From Butyricimonas virosa (GTDB lineage Bacteria > Bacteroidota > Bacteroidia > Bacteroidales > Marinifilaceae): a DNA stretch of 64,000 nucleotides. The notes below the pieces were generated by a model. The model was not told where the DNA came from, did no database searches, and saw nothing but the letters and a program-made list of their open reading frames with translations. This document shows, piece after piece, positions 25,281-34,322 of the stretch; the stretch's first letter is position 1; each line of letters starts with the position of its first letter. The position numbers and the translations under genes are program-made. The DNA is taken from NCBI RefSeq assembly GCF_025148635.1, contig NZ_CP102269.1, positions 1,798,001 to 1,862,000 of the forward strand. The letters are read 5' to 3'.

Positions 25281-28200
25281 ATGATGGTAGAAAAGTTTTT
25301 TTTCAGGAAATTCAACAAGTGTTGTGCATTTTTGATGCTACTGTTATTCGCATCGGGCACGCTCTGGGCAGGGCATTCACCGGAAAAGATAACCATGAAG
25401 GTGACAAACGAGAAACTGGTTAAAGTGCTGGAAGAGATTAAAAAACAATCCGGGTATAATTTTGTATACAACGAGAAATTCGTGAAGGATCTTGGGGGAA
25501 TAACGGTTGATGTCAAGGAAGTTTCTTTGGATAGCGTGATGAAGGAAGTGTTGGAGGGAACGGGGTTGCGTTATCGAATTCAAGACCGGATTATTTTATT
25601 GGAGAGGGCTCCACAAGAATCATCCGGACAGAAGTTTAAGGTGATTAGAGGAAATGTGAAAGACGAGGAGGGGGCGCCGTTACCCGGTGTCACGGTAATG
25701 ATTAAAGGAACGACGATGGGGGTCTCAACGGATGCTGCCGGGAATTTTGTATTGGATATGCCGGATGGGTATCAGGTTTTACAGTTCTCTTTTATCGGGA
25801 TGGAGACTCAAGAAGTTAAGCTAGGTGGTACGGATACTCAAGTGAATGTGGTGTTGAAGATGGCCGTGGGACAGTTGGATGAGGTTATCGTTTCCACGGG
25901 ATACACGCAGACGACTCAAAAAAGAACCACGGGTTCCGTGGCCGTGGTAGGCAGAGAGGTGTTTGAAAATAAAGTCCCCACATCGATCGATCAATTATTG
26001 CAGGGACAGGTGGCTGGTGTGAGTATCGTGGCTAAATCCGGTCGTCCGGGTGAATCGGCCAAGATTCGGATTCGGGGGACAAATACGCTTACCGGGGATG
26101 CAGAACCTTTGTGGGTTATTGATGGGGTACCTTTGCAACGTAATATACCGAGTATTGAAAAAGGACGAATTAAAGCGGGTGATTTTAATGATATTTTTGC
26201 TAACGGTATCGCCGGGATAAATCCGAATGATATTGAGAATATTACCATATTGAAAGATGCTTCTGCTGCTGCAATCTACGGATCAAGAGCTGCGGGTGGA
26301 GTTATCGTTATTACAACGAAAAGAGGTAAAGTCGGGAAAATGGCGGTGAATTATTCGGCTAATTTTTCGATGGTAATGAAACCGCAAAGGGATGGTGATT
26401 TGATGAATTCAAAACAAAAATTGGCTTGGGAGCAGGAGTTGTGGGATGAATTCTCGGCAGATGGGTTTACGAACGGATCGTATTATCCAGTGGTCGGTAT
26501 TGTCGGTATGTTACGGGCCAATAAGTTGGGGAAGGACGGTAAGGTATGGACTGACGAGGGATTTGAACCGATGAGTGCGGCGGAGCAAGATGCGTATATT
26601 GCAGATTTGTCTAAAACCACGACGAATTGGTTTGACGAGTTGTTCCGGACGGCTTTTTCAATGAATCACTACTTGTCTTTGTCCGGAGGAACGGATGTCG
26701 CAACGTACTATGTCTCGTTTGGTTATTCGAAGGATAATGGAATACTGAAGAAGGTTTCTTATGATCGATACAGTTTGTCAACTAAGGTGAAATTGAATCC
26801 TCATGAGCGGGTTTCGGTAGATTTGGGAGTTGATTTTTCTCAGCAGAAATCAGATGGATCTTCATTGAACGTGAATCCTTTCCAATATGCTTATTTTGCC
26901 AATCCTTATGAGAAGCCATATAATGAAGACGGCTCGTACAGACCGGATTATACTTATTATAATCTGAATCAGATTAATGGAGGAAGAGAGGCCATACTTC
27001 CTGCCAACGGGTATAATATTATGCGGGAAATTAACGAAACGTCGAGTGTTGCGGATGATTATGCCGCCAATTTGATGTTGAGTCTGAATTATATAATTTC
27101 TTCAAAGTTCCGTTTTTCCGGTTTGGTTTCGTATAGTTTTATCAATAATAAATCGGATAATATTAATGGAATTGATACTTATGCTGCTTTTAAGGATAAA
27201 CCTAGTGAGTTGGACGATTGGAATAGCAGAAGGACTTACGGGTCAATAACTCAATCTTCAACTAATAATACGAATTATAGCGCAAGAGGACAACTGAATT
27301 ATTCGGATATTTTCAATTCGATTCACCGATTGCAGGTATTGGCCGGAGCAGAAATACGAGGTTCTAAAGCGAAGAATATTTATGAGAAACGTTACGGTTA
27401 TGATCCTGTCACGGGAAATTCTTCTACCCCGGCTCCGGAAAAGACAGATGATCAGGTTGATTATAATAAGTTGGTGGATATGGCGAATTTGATTGACGGG
27501 CTTTCCGGACAGTCGATCGAAGAAACTCGTTTCGCATCGTTTTATGCTTCCGTGGATTATAGTTTGTATGATAAGTATATTGCTAGTCTCTCTTTCCGTA
27601 CGGACGGGTCAAATAATTTCGGTAGTGACGAACAGTTTAATCCGACTTGGTCTTTAGGGTTGGCTTGGCACGTGGGGGATGAGCATTTCATGGAAAAACT
27701 TCGTCCTGTTCTTAGTCGTTTGAAATTGAGCGTGGCAATGGGATATACTGGAAACGTGAATAAAACGGAGAAGCCTGAGTTGATTATGTATTATTCTACC
27801 TCTTATCGGAAAACCGACTTGGAAAATCTTCGAATCGGTGAAGTTAGAAAGGCTCCTAATCCTCATTTACGTTGGGAGAAAACGCGGGATATGAAAGTTG
27901 CTTTGGATTTCGGACTTTTTAATAACCGGATTAATGGTTTGGTTGAGGCGTATTATCGTTTGAGTAAGGATCTTGTGACAAGTGTCGATGTCCCTTACGT
28001 GACTGGATTCCGGGGACAAGGTTATAATACCTCCCAGATTGAGAATAAAGGGATTGAAGCAACATTACAAGCGCTTGTCTTTAGGTATAGGGATTTTAAA
28101 TTTAATGCCTCGGTAAATGTTGCTTGGAATAGTAATATATTGAAACGTTACACGTCACCGATATCTTATTCGGCCAATAATTTTGTTGGTTATCCTTTAG

Positions 28201-28904
28201 GTTCGATTTTTGCGGGTAAATCAACGGGAATAAATCCGGAGACCGGGTTATATAAATATAAGTTACGCCCGGATGCAGATATTTTGAAGCCGACAGATTT
28301 GAGTGATGTAAATAACTATATATACTACAAGGGGACATCAACGGCTCCGGTAACAGGAGGTTTTAATTTTAGTTTTTCATGGAAAACGCTCTCTTTGAGT
28401 GTCGGTGGCGCTTATTCGTTAGGAGGAAAGGTCGTAGACGAGATAACGTCGCCAGTGAGTTATAACACGATAAGCGTTACAGGAATGTCATCAGGAGAAA
28501 GGATTCCTACGAGTGAAAATGATTTGTACGTGAATCATCTGAATGTGAGGAAAGATGTGACTAATCGTTGGACAGAAGATAACAGAACTGGCGTGAAGTA
28601 TCCCAGAATTATTGACACTTATGGCGAAAGACTTTATTATGACCAGATTTACCCGACATCCAGTACGATTACTCGGGCAACCATGCTGGAGAATGTATCT
28701 TTCTTGCGGGTGAAGAATATGTCGTTGTCTTATTCGTTGCCATCGAATGTGGTGAGTAAAATGGGGGTTTCTTCTTTGAGTTTTTCTTTTATCCTAACAA
28801 ACTTGTTTACGATAACAAATTATTCAGGGTTAGATCCGGAAACTCCCGGGGCAACTTATCCTTTGGCACGTTCCTGTTCATTTGGACTTAGTTTAGGCTT
28901 TTAA
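25281..28904 (+). CDS. SusC/RagA-type TonB-dependent outer-membrane receptor with STN domain
   Basis: 1207 residues. Signal peptide about 12-32 (CAFLMLLLFASGTLWAG), STN domain about 38-112 (KVTNEKLVKVLEEIKKQSGYNFVY), carboxypeptidase-regulatory domain about 122-205 (GNVKDEEGAPLPGVTVMIKG), TonB box region LDEVIVSTGY near 208, plug with LWVIDGVPL and SAAAIYGSRAAGGVIVITTKRG, and a C-terminal beta-barrel ending in an aromatic residue (SLGF). Only 11 bp separate it from susD. It imports an unknown substrate and signals through FecR. No glycoside hydrolase is encoded nearby, so the substrate need not be a glycan. Confidence 0.96.
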   Translation: MMVEKFFFRKFNKCCAFLMLLLFASGTLWAGHSPEKITMKVTNEKLVKVLEEIKKQSGYNFVYNEKFVKDLGGITVDVKEVSLDSVMKEVLEGTGLRYRIQDRIILLERAPQESSGQKFKVIRGNVKDEEGAPLPGVTVMIKGTTMGVSTDAAGNFVLDMPDGYQVLQFSFIGMETQEVKLGGTDTQVNVVLKMAVGQLDEVIVSTGYTQTTQKRTTGSVAVVGREVFENKVPTSIDQLLQGQVAGVSIVAKSGRPGESAKIRIRGTNTLTGDAEPLWVIDGVPLQRNIPSIEKGRIKAGDFNDIFANGIAGINPNDIENITILKDASAAAIYGSRAAGGVIVITTKRGKVGKMAVNYSANFSMVMKPQRDGDLMNSKQKLAWEQELWDEFSADGFTNGSYYPVVGIVGMLRANKLGKDGKVWTDEGFEPMSAAEQDAYIADLSKTTTNWFDELFRTAFSMNHYLSLSGGTDVATYYVSFGYSKDNGILKKVSYDRYSLSTKVKLNPHERVSVDLGVDFSQQKSDGSSLNVNPFQYAYFANPYEKPYNEDGSYRPDYTYYNLNQINGGREAILPANGYNIMREINETSSVADDYAANLMLSLNYIISSKFRFSGLVSYSFINNKSDNINGIDTYAAFKDKPSELDDWNSRRTYGSITQSSTNNTNYSARGQLNYSDIFNSIHRLQVLAGAEIRGSKAKNIYEKRYGYDPVTGNSSTPAPEKTDDQVDYNKLVDMANLIDGLSGQSIEETRFASFYASVDYSLYDKYIASLSFRTDGSNNFGSDEQFNPTWSLGLAWHVGDEHFMEKLRPVLSRLKLSVAMGYTGNVNKTEKPELIMYYSTSYRKTDLENLRIGEVRKAPNPHLRWEKTRDMKVALDFGLFNNRINGLVEAYYRLSKDLVTSVDVPYVTGFRGQGYNTSQIENKGIEATLQALVFRYRDFKFNASVNVAWNSNILKRYTSPISYSANNFVGYPLGSIFAGKSTGINPETGLYKYKLRPDADILKPTDLSDVNNYIYYKGTSTAPVTGGFNFSFSWKTLSLSVGGAYSLGGKVVDEITSPVSYNTISVTGMSSGERIPTSENDLYVNHLNVRKDVTNRWTEDNRTGVKYPRIIDTYGERLYYDQIYPTSSTITRATMLENVSFLRVKNMSLSYSLPSNVVSKMGVSSLSFSFILTNLFTITNYSGLDPETPGATYPLARSCSFGLSLGF

Positions 28905-28915
28905 TTTGTGAGATT

Positions 28916-30307
28916 ATGAAGAATTTGAAAAATATAAGTGTGCTTTTAATGGTATTTTTTGCATGTGTGTCCTGTAAAGAGTACTTGGATGTGAAGCCGA
29001 AAGGCGAGGTTATTCCTAAGACTGCAGAGGAGTTTGCAGCTTTGTTAAATAGCCATTTGAGCGAGATCGATGATGGTTATGATGAGGCCATACTGGGTAA
29101 TGCTATGGAAAAATTGGAATTAGAGTGTTTTAGTGATAATGTAGAGAATAGTTTGACGAAGAATGTCACTGGAATGGGGGCTATTCCTAAATATGTGGGT
29201 GACCGCTTGAATTCATTTAAGTCTGAATATGAGAAGTTGTATGCACTAATAAAGAATTGTAATTTGGTGATACACGAAATGGAGGAGACTGATACGGAGA
29301 TGGCAAAGGCATGTTATGCCACGGCATACACGTTGAGGGGTGTTGCCTATTACAATCTGATGCGTCTTTTTTGTGAACCTTATAACAAGCAAAAGGCTGG
29401 AGAACAACTGGGCCTTTCCATCGTGACACGTTTTGATATGGAAGCACGACCGAAGCGGTCAAGTTTGTTGGAGATCGTGTCGCTTATAGAAGAAGATTTG
29501 AAGAAAGGGATTTCTTATAATTCCAAATCGGAAATTTTTCGTTACACGGTAGACGTGGCAAAAGCTTATTTGGCTAGGCTGTATTTTTGGTCTCAAAATT
29601 GGGAGCAGGCTATTCCCGTGGCCAAAGAAATATTGGAGGCGTATCCCTTGGTAGAAGGGACAGAGTATGTTGATATGCTGTCGGCCCAACATGCACAAAA
29701 GGGTAATATCCTTTTACGTTCTTACGTGTTATCTCATACAAGCGGTGATCAAAATTATAATGGAGCCAAGGGGTATTTGGTCGTGAAGCCTGTAAGTAAA
29801 AGTTTTATCGATCTATTTGTTGAAAAAGAGCGAGATGTTCGGTATTCGTTTTTGTTCAATAATAAGCGAGAGGCAAAGAAGGTTCCATTGGCTTGTGTCA
29901 GGAGTGCTGAGATGTGCTTGATCGTGGCGGAGTCTTATGCTTATTTGAATCAAACAAAAGAGGCTCTTGAGTATTTGAATTTGCTAAGGTCAAAACGGAT
30001 TTCGGATTATACTCCTTATGTGATGGGAAATTTACCTGCCGTGGATGAGCTCGCTTTGGTTCGGGTAAATGCGGAAGGAGGGGCTTTTACCCCATTATTG
30101 TGGGCGATACATTGTGAACGACGGAAAGAGCTGTTCATGGAAGGTGATCGCTGGTTCGACTTAAAACGGAACGGATGCCCGGAGTTTTGGATTGCCAAAG
30201 ATGGACTTAAATACGAGACGAAGCAATTTATGTATACCGCGCCGATTCCTTCAAGGGATATTGATTTGATCCCGGGAATGATTCAAAATGAAGGTTATGT
30301 CAAGTAA
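28916..30307 (+). CDS. SusD/RagB-family nutrient-binding lipoprotein
   Basis: 463 residues with a lipobox ending at a cysteine near residue 20 (FFACVSC) followed by KEYLDVKPKGEVIP, the standard SusD N-terminus. The TPR-like helices carry AYTLRGVAYYNLMRLF and the C-terminal half has RRKELFMEGDRWFDLKR, both family signatures. It is the surface-exposed lid of the upstream SusC. It is at the short end of the family range. The following small lipoprotein gene starts 16 bp after its stop codon. Confidence 0.94.
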   Translation: MKNLKNISVLLMVFFACVSCKEYLDVKPKGEVIPKTAEEFAALLNSHLSEIDDGYDEAILGNAMEKLELECFSDNVENSLTKNVTGMGAIPKYVGDRLNSFKSEYEKLYALIKNCNLVIHEMEETDTEMAKACYATAYTLRGVAYYNLMRLFCEPYNKQKAGEQLGLSIVTRFDMEARPKRSSLLEIVSLIEEDLKKGISYNSKSEIFRYTVDVAKAYLARLYFWSQNWEQAIPVAKEILEAYPLVEGTEYVDMLSAQHAQKGNILLRSYVLSHTSGDQNYNGAKGYLVVKPVSKSFIDLFVEKERDVRYSFLFNNKREAKKVPLACVRSAEMCLIVAESYAYLNQTKEALEYLNLLRSKRISDYTPYVMGNLPAVDELALVRVNAEGGAFTPLLWAIHCERRKELFMEGDRWFDLKRNGCPEFWIAKDGLKYETKQFMYTAPIPSRDIDLIPGMIQNEGYVK

Positions 30308-30323
30308 TGAAAAGGAGGTAAAT

Positions 30324-30530
30324 ATGAAAACAAGAATAATATTAATGGGTTTAGGGTTTGTTTTACTGTCTTTTTGTGGAGGGTGTGATAAACCGGATGA
30401 TGTTCCGCCGCGTATTTTGACGGAAAGTCAAGATTACCAGCTGCCTAAAGCGAGGCCGTTGACTTTGGAAGAACGAGAAGAAATACGGTTGTTGAAAGAG
30501 GAGTATAATAATGCGATTCAAGGATTGTAA
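30324..30530 (+). CDS. Small lipoprotein of the SusCD operon, unknown
   Basis: 68 residues from the ATG at 30324, which has AAAGGAGGT 6-14 bp upstream, a strong Shine-Dalgarno sequence for this phylum. The signal peptide ends in SFCGGC with the lipid-bearing Cys near residue 21, followed by DKPDDVPPRI and a charged helical tail (LEEREEIRLLKEEYNNAI). The mature part is under 50 residues, too short for an enzyme. It may be an accessory of the SusCD complex. No family is recognised. Confidence 0.65.
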   Translation: MKTRIILMGLGFVLLSFCGGCDKPDDVPPRILTESQDYQLPKARPLTLEEREEIRLLKEEYNNAIQGL

Positions 30531-30552
30531 TAGCTAAAGGTTTAAGTGAAAT

Positions 30553-31833
30553 ATGATGAAGAATATTATATCGATTATCTGCCTGCTGTTGTCGATGTGC
30601 TTTGTGGCATGTCACGATGATGACAGTGAAGAGAAAGGGCCTCAACTGGCTTTTTCAGAATTAATCTATACGCTGGATGCAGAAGAACCGTTAAAAGTTG
30701 AAATTCGGGTTACAGAGCCGGTATCGGCGAATACGTCTGTCAAATTTAATGTAAGGGGAGCCGCTGTGCAGGGAGAGGAATATGAGCTTTCTGCCGATGA
30801 GTTTGTTATTCCCGCGGGAGAGAGTACCGCTAGTATTACCGTGACCCCTAAAAATAATTTTGAGGATGGGAAAACGATAAAACTGGAATTATACCCTATT
30901 GACGGATATGCGCTTGGAGAGTATAATTTTACCTTGATCGAAGTGCTTACTAAAGGACAGTTAATTTGTTCTTTCCAGGAAGAGAATTATGTTTTACCCG
31001 GGGAGGTTGAGATTAGAATGGATGCGAAAGATGCGAATACGGGAAAATATTTCTCGGCGAGTACGGATACAAAAGTTCCTTTTATCGTGGGAGAACATTC
31101 GACGGCAATAGAACATGTACATTATGAATTCGTGGATAATCCCGATAAAATGTTTGTTATTCCGGCCAAAAAGAGTTATGGTACGATAAAAATCAGGTTC
31201 TTGAAATGGGAAGAGGGAAAAACGACCTTGTTTTTATTGGTTCCGGACGGGAATGATCGTATTTTACCGGGTGATGTGGATCAAACCGAGATTTATATAA
31301 AGGGAATGACAACTCCTGATCGTTTGGAAGGTAAATGGATATTTAAGGAGCTGACATCAATGGATTATGTGAAAAATAATGCGTGGTATGGTGGAGAAGA
31401 GATCGCAAATATGCCGGAAAATAATTTACCGACGGATATGTTGGAGTTTGTGAATGGGGGAACTCGGTTGAAGGTTCATGCGACCGGAGATATGGCGAAG
31501 TATTTTAGAGATGCTGATGTCACTTTCTTGAAAGAACAGTTGGTGTACTTGTATGAATTTGGAGGAATCGGACGACCACCACAGGTGACTGTTTCTATGA
31601 TGAATTTGAGTCAGGCGAATGTTAATTTCTCGGGTGTAAATGAGAAGTTGAGATCTGTACAGGTTGGTTTTAGATTATTGGAGGATAATGAGACATTGGA
31701 GGTTACCGTGTTTGATTATGAGCCAACGGATTTCTTATATAATACTTATAGAGATCTTGCAGCCTGGTCGGGAGAAGGGGAGTTCCCGATGGAAATGCAT
31801 ATGATCAGGTATCATTTTACTAAAGTGAAGTAA
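30553..31833 (+). CDS. Surface lipoprotein with Calx-beta-like N-terminal domain
   Basis: 426 residues. The lipoprotein signal ends near C20 (LSMCFVAC) followed by HDDDSEEKGP, an acidic tether typical of surface lipoproteins. Residues about 35-140 read as a beta-sandwich resembling Calx-beta/DUF4843 repeats (VKFNVRGAAVQGEEYELSADEFVIPAGESTASITVTP). The C-terminal part (about 250-426) has a domain starting LEGKWIFKELTS. Cotranscribed with susD. It is likely a surface binding protein of the locus; the ligand is unknown. Confidence 0.7.
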   Translation: MMKNIISIICLLLSMCFVACHDDDSEEKGPQLAFSELIYTLDAEEPLKVEIRVTEPVSANTSVKFNVRGAAVQGEEYELSADEFVIPAGESTASITVTPKNNFEDGKTIKLELYPIDGYALGEYNFTLIEVLTKGQLICSFQEENYVLPGEVEIRMDAKDANTGKYFSASTDTKVPFIVGEHSTAIEHVHYEFVDNPDKMFVIPAKKSYGTIKIRFLKWEEGKTTLFLLVPDGNDRILPGDVDQTEIYIKGMTTPDRLEGKWIFKELTSMDYVKNNAWYGGEEIANMPENNLPTDMLEFVNGGTRLKVHATGDMAKYFRDADVTFLKEQLVYLYEFGGIGRPPQVTVSMMNLSQANVNFSGVNEKLRSVQVGFRLLEDNETLEVTVFDYEPTDFLYNTYRDLAAWSGEGEFPMEMHMIRYHFTKVK

Positions 31834-31836
31834 GTG

Positions 31837-32799
31837 ATGAGGTGGGGTATTGGTTTATGGATTGCATGCCTGTGGGCGTGCAATCCTATTAATGGGGTAA
31901 AGATTTCAGGAAATTTACTTCATTATAAAGGGAATAAATTATATTTTGAAGTTTGTGGACAAGATACAACAATAGCTGTTGCTTTAGATAGTACGGGAGC
32001 TTTTGAGGCTGATTTACCTTTGGTAAAAGCCGGTTATGTGCGATTGGCGAATGGGAAAGCCGCTTTTCCTCTTTTTTTGCAACCGGGGAAGAGTGTTCGC
32101 TTGAAGATGGATGTAAAGAGCGTGTTGGAGGGTGATTATGAATCTGTTGAGTTTTTAGAGGGAAGTAACCCGGAAACCCGAATGATGGTTGATTATTACC
32201 AGAAACAGTGGTTCCCATCAACACAAGAGATGTTTGTACTTCCACCGAGTGATTTTAAACAGCTCATGGATTCTATTGTACGTTTTAATGATCGTATTAT
32301 TTCAGCATTCGTGAAAAAGAATACTTGCGATCCGGTGTTTGTGCAATTATTTCGAATACAGGTAAAAGTACCATTGGCTGCCTCTTATTTTTATTATCCC
32401 ATGTATCATTCGTTGTTGAACCGGGAGGATAAAAGTGATATTCCTGCTGATTTCAATATATTTGATCGAATGTTGCCGAAAAATGATATAGATGTTTATC
32501 GGGATGTATATCGTTATAAAATTTATGAGGTTTCTTATTGGAATAATTTGCTGGGCGAGAAGTTAGCTAATTTGATGTCTGAACCGGGGCAATTTGTGAA
32601 TGCTTATATTGATGAGTTGAATAATTTGGGTTTGCATGAGCAGATTCGGGATGATATAGGGAATAATTTCGTGATGCAGTATTGTAATGAATTGCCTGAG
32701 GAGGCCGTGTCGATATTGAAAAACAGGTATAAGGAGATTGTCGTTAATCCAAAGTACCTGAAAGAAATAGAACATGTTTTTCAAAATGTTTTGCCTTAA
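31837..32799 (+). CDS. Lipoprotein resembling the DUF4369 part of thioredoxin-like proteins, without thioredoxin domain
   Basis: 320 residues from the ATG at 31837, three bases after the upstream stop codon. Signal and lipobox WIACLWAC are followed by NPINGVKISGNLLHYKGNKLYFE, similar to the beta-sandwich at the N-terminus of Bacteroidota TlpA-like proteins (DUF4369), then a helical region. In those proteins a thioredoxin fold with C-x-x-C normally follows a segment such as NPKYLKEIEHVF, but here the protein ends right there. It is either a truncated derivative or a separate family. Last gene of the operon. Confidence 0.65.
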   Translation: MRWGIGLWIACLWACNPINGVKISGNLLHYKGNKLYFEVCGQDTTIAVALDSTGAFEADLPLVKAGYVRLANGKAAFPLFLQPGKSVRLKMDVKSVLEGDYESVEFLEGSNPETRMMVDYYQKQWFPSTQEMFVLPPSDFKQLMDSIVRFNDRIISAFVKKNTCDPVFVQLFRIQVKVPLAASYFYYPMYHSLLNREDKSDIPADFNIFDRMLPKNDIDVYRDVYRYKIYEVSYWNNLLGEKLANLMSEPGQFVNAYIDELNNLGLHEQIRDDIGNNFVMQYCNELPEEAVSILKNRYKEIVVNPKYLKEIEHVFQNVLP

Positions 32800-32827
32800 A
32801 AGAATTTTCAACTTTCAATTAATTGAC

Positions 32828-32835
32828 TATCTTTG
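32828..32835 (+). promoter_or_regulatory. -7 box of the rpsP-rimM operon
   Basis: TATCTTTG, perfect -7 consensus, 51 bp before the chosen rpsP start. Confidence 0.6.
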
Positions 32836-32886
32836 CACCCGCCTATCGTGAATAGGAAAGTAATTAATGAGTTAAAATTAAAAAGA

Positions 32887-33465
32887 ATGGCAACTAAAAT
32901 TAGATTAGCAAGACACGGTCGTAAAGGACGTCCGTTCTACCATGTAGTGGTAGCAGATAGTAGAGCACCGCGTGATGGTCGTTACATTGAAAGAATTGGT
33001 TCTTACAACCCGATGACCAACCCGGCTACGATTGATTTGAATTTCGACAGAGCGTTATACTGGTTGATGACCGGAGCTCAACCGACTGACACGGCTAAAA
33101 GAATTCTTTCTTACGAGGGAGTACTTATGAAAAAGCACTTGTTGGAAGGTGTGAAGAAAGGTGCATTTGATATGGCTGCTGCTGACACGAAATTTGAAGC
33201 TTGGAAAAAAGAGAAAATTGCTAAAATTCAGGCTAAAATTGCTCGTTTGGCTAACGAATCAGAAAGTGCTTATAAGGCTCGTTTGGAGGCTGAGGCTAAA
33301 GTGAAAGAGGCTAAAGCTGAGATTGTGGCTAAAAAACAAGCTGAAATTGCTGCTGCAAAAGCTGAAGCTGAAGCAGCTGCTAGAGCAGAAGTAGAGGCTG
33401 CTGCAACTGAAGCTGCCGCTGAGGCTGCTCCGGAAGCTCCGGCAGAAACTCCAGCAGCAGAGTAA
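32887..33465 (+). CDS. rpsP: Small ribosomal subunit protein S16
   Basis: 192 residues from the ATG at 32887 (MATKIRLARHGRKGRPFYHVVVAD). The first 80 or so residues are the S16 core (APRDGRYIERIGSYNP, DRALYWLMTGAQPTDTAKRIL). A Lys/Ala/Glu-rich helical tail of about 100 residues follows, ending in a low-complexity A/E/P stretch; extended S16 tails are known in Bacteroidota. The upstream in-frame codons contain the promoter and are not translated. rimM follows after 4 bp, the common pairing. Confidence 0.96.
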   Translation: MATKIRLARHGRKGRPFYHVVVADSRAPRDGRYIERIGSYNPMTNPATIDLNFDRALYWLMTGAQPTDTAKRILSYEGVLMKKHLLEGVKKGAFDMAAADTKFEAWKKEKIAKIQAKIARLANESESAYKARLEAEAKVKEAKAEIVAKKQAEIAAAKAEAEAAARAEVEAAATEAAAEAAPEAPAETPAAE

Positions 33466-33469
33466 TTTT

Positions 33470-33997
33470 ATGGTCAAGAGAGAAGATTGTGTAAAGATAG
33501 GAGAGATCGGTAAGACTCATAACTTACAGGGAGCTCTTGTTGTTTATACGGATAATGATCTTCTTGAACAATACATGGATGAACCGGTGTTTATTTTTTT
33601 AGAAGGAGCACCGGTTCCCTTTTATATTGCTGAAGATGGTTTGACGGAAAGAAACCATTCTTCTTATATTGTCAAATTTGATTTTGTAGACTCGAAGGAG
33701 CAAGCGGATCGCCTGGTTGGTTGTGATCTGTTAATGGAGAAATATTTGCTGGAAGAAGAGGATAAATTGCCTTTTGAGCTTTCAGACTTAATTGGCTATT
33801 CCGTGCTGGACGAGTTGACGGGAGAGACGGGTGTTGTGGAGCAGGTAGACAATTATTCAGGTAACGTGGTTCTCACGATAAAAATATTTTCCAAAGAAAT
33901 TCTTCTTCCCGTATCCGATGAATATGTCTTGGATATTTCTCATGATGAGAAAAGAATGCATGTAAATATTTCTGAAGAGATCAAGGAGCTTTATTAA
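33470..33997 (+). CDS. rimM: 16S rRNA-processing protein RimM
   Basis: 175 residues; helps mature the 30S head through contacts with S19. The N-terminal RimM domain starts VKIGEIGKTHNLQGALVVYTDND, and the C-terminal PRC-barrel shows DLIGYSVLDELTGETGVVEQV and DEYVLDISHDEKRMHVNI. Located 4 bp after rpsP and clearly in the same operon. Confidence 0.93.
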   Translation: MVKREDCVKIGEIGKTHNLQGALVVYTDNDLLEQYMDEPVFIFLEGAPVPFYIAEDGLTERNHSSYIVKFDFVDSKEQADRLVGCDLLMEKYLLEEEDKLPFELSDLIGYSVLDELTGETGVVEQVDNYSGNVVLTIKIFSKEILLPVSDEYVLDISHDEKRMHVNISEEIKELY

Positions 33998-34011
33998 ACA
34001 CTAGAACGTAT

Positions 34012-34037
34012 AAATAGCTAAAAATTGCTAGCTATTT
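34012..34037 (+). terminator. Hairpin after rimM
   Basis: AAATAGCTA (34012-34020) pairs with TAGCTATTT (34029-34037), 8-nt loop, followed by GTGTGTCTT; a probable but weak terminator. Confidence 0.5.
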
Positions 34038-34268
34038 GTGTGTCTTATTGGGTGTTTCGGGGTGGTGTACTTATCATGTAAAATTCAAATTTTATTAAAG
34101 CAAAATATTCTTGGAAAATATTTGTAGTTTGTATTGATTTTATATTTGGAAAATTTTTTGATATTCTATGAATTGTTATTTATTTTATTATTAGTGCATT
34201 AGTTGTTTGAATTGGAAAACTTTCGTGTGTTGTTAGTAAAAATATTTTTCCAAGAAGTTTTTTTTCTT

Positions 34269-34276
34269 TAGTTTTG
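34269..34276 (+). promoter_or_regulatory. -7-like box for nrdJ
   Basis: TAGTTTTG matches TAnnTTTG, 46 bp before the nrdJ start. No clear -33 element. Confidence 0.4.
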
Positions 34277-34322
34277 TCCTTGTTGAATTAGTCACAAAAA
34301 ATACTATTTATATAATACACTA

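Larger units (their letters stand above)
34000..34322. other. AT-rich intergenic region between rimM and nrdJ
   Basis: No gene is seen. The region starts with a hairpin (34012-34037), includes an imperfect long inverted repeat (TTCTTGGAAAATATTT at 34108-34123 against AAATATTTTTCCAAGAA at 34240-34256, one-base bulge) and a -7-like box TAGTTTTG at 34269-34276 in front of nrdJ. I searched for a cobalamin-riboswitch B12 box (GCCACTG) and did not find one. Confidence 0.6.

Noticed and set aside
34000..34322. Cobalamin riboswitch upstream of the B12-dependent reductase
   Set aside because: No B12-box word or multi-stem arrangement could be found by eye.
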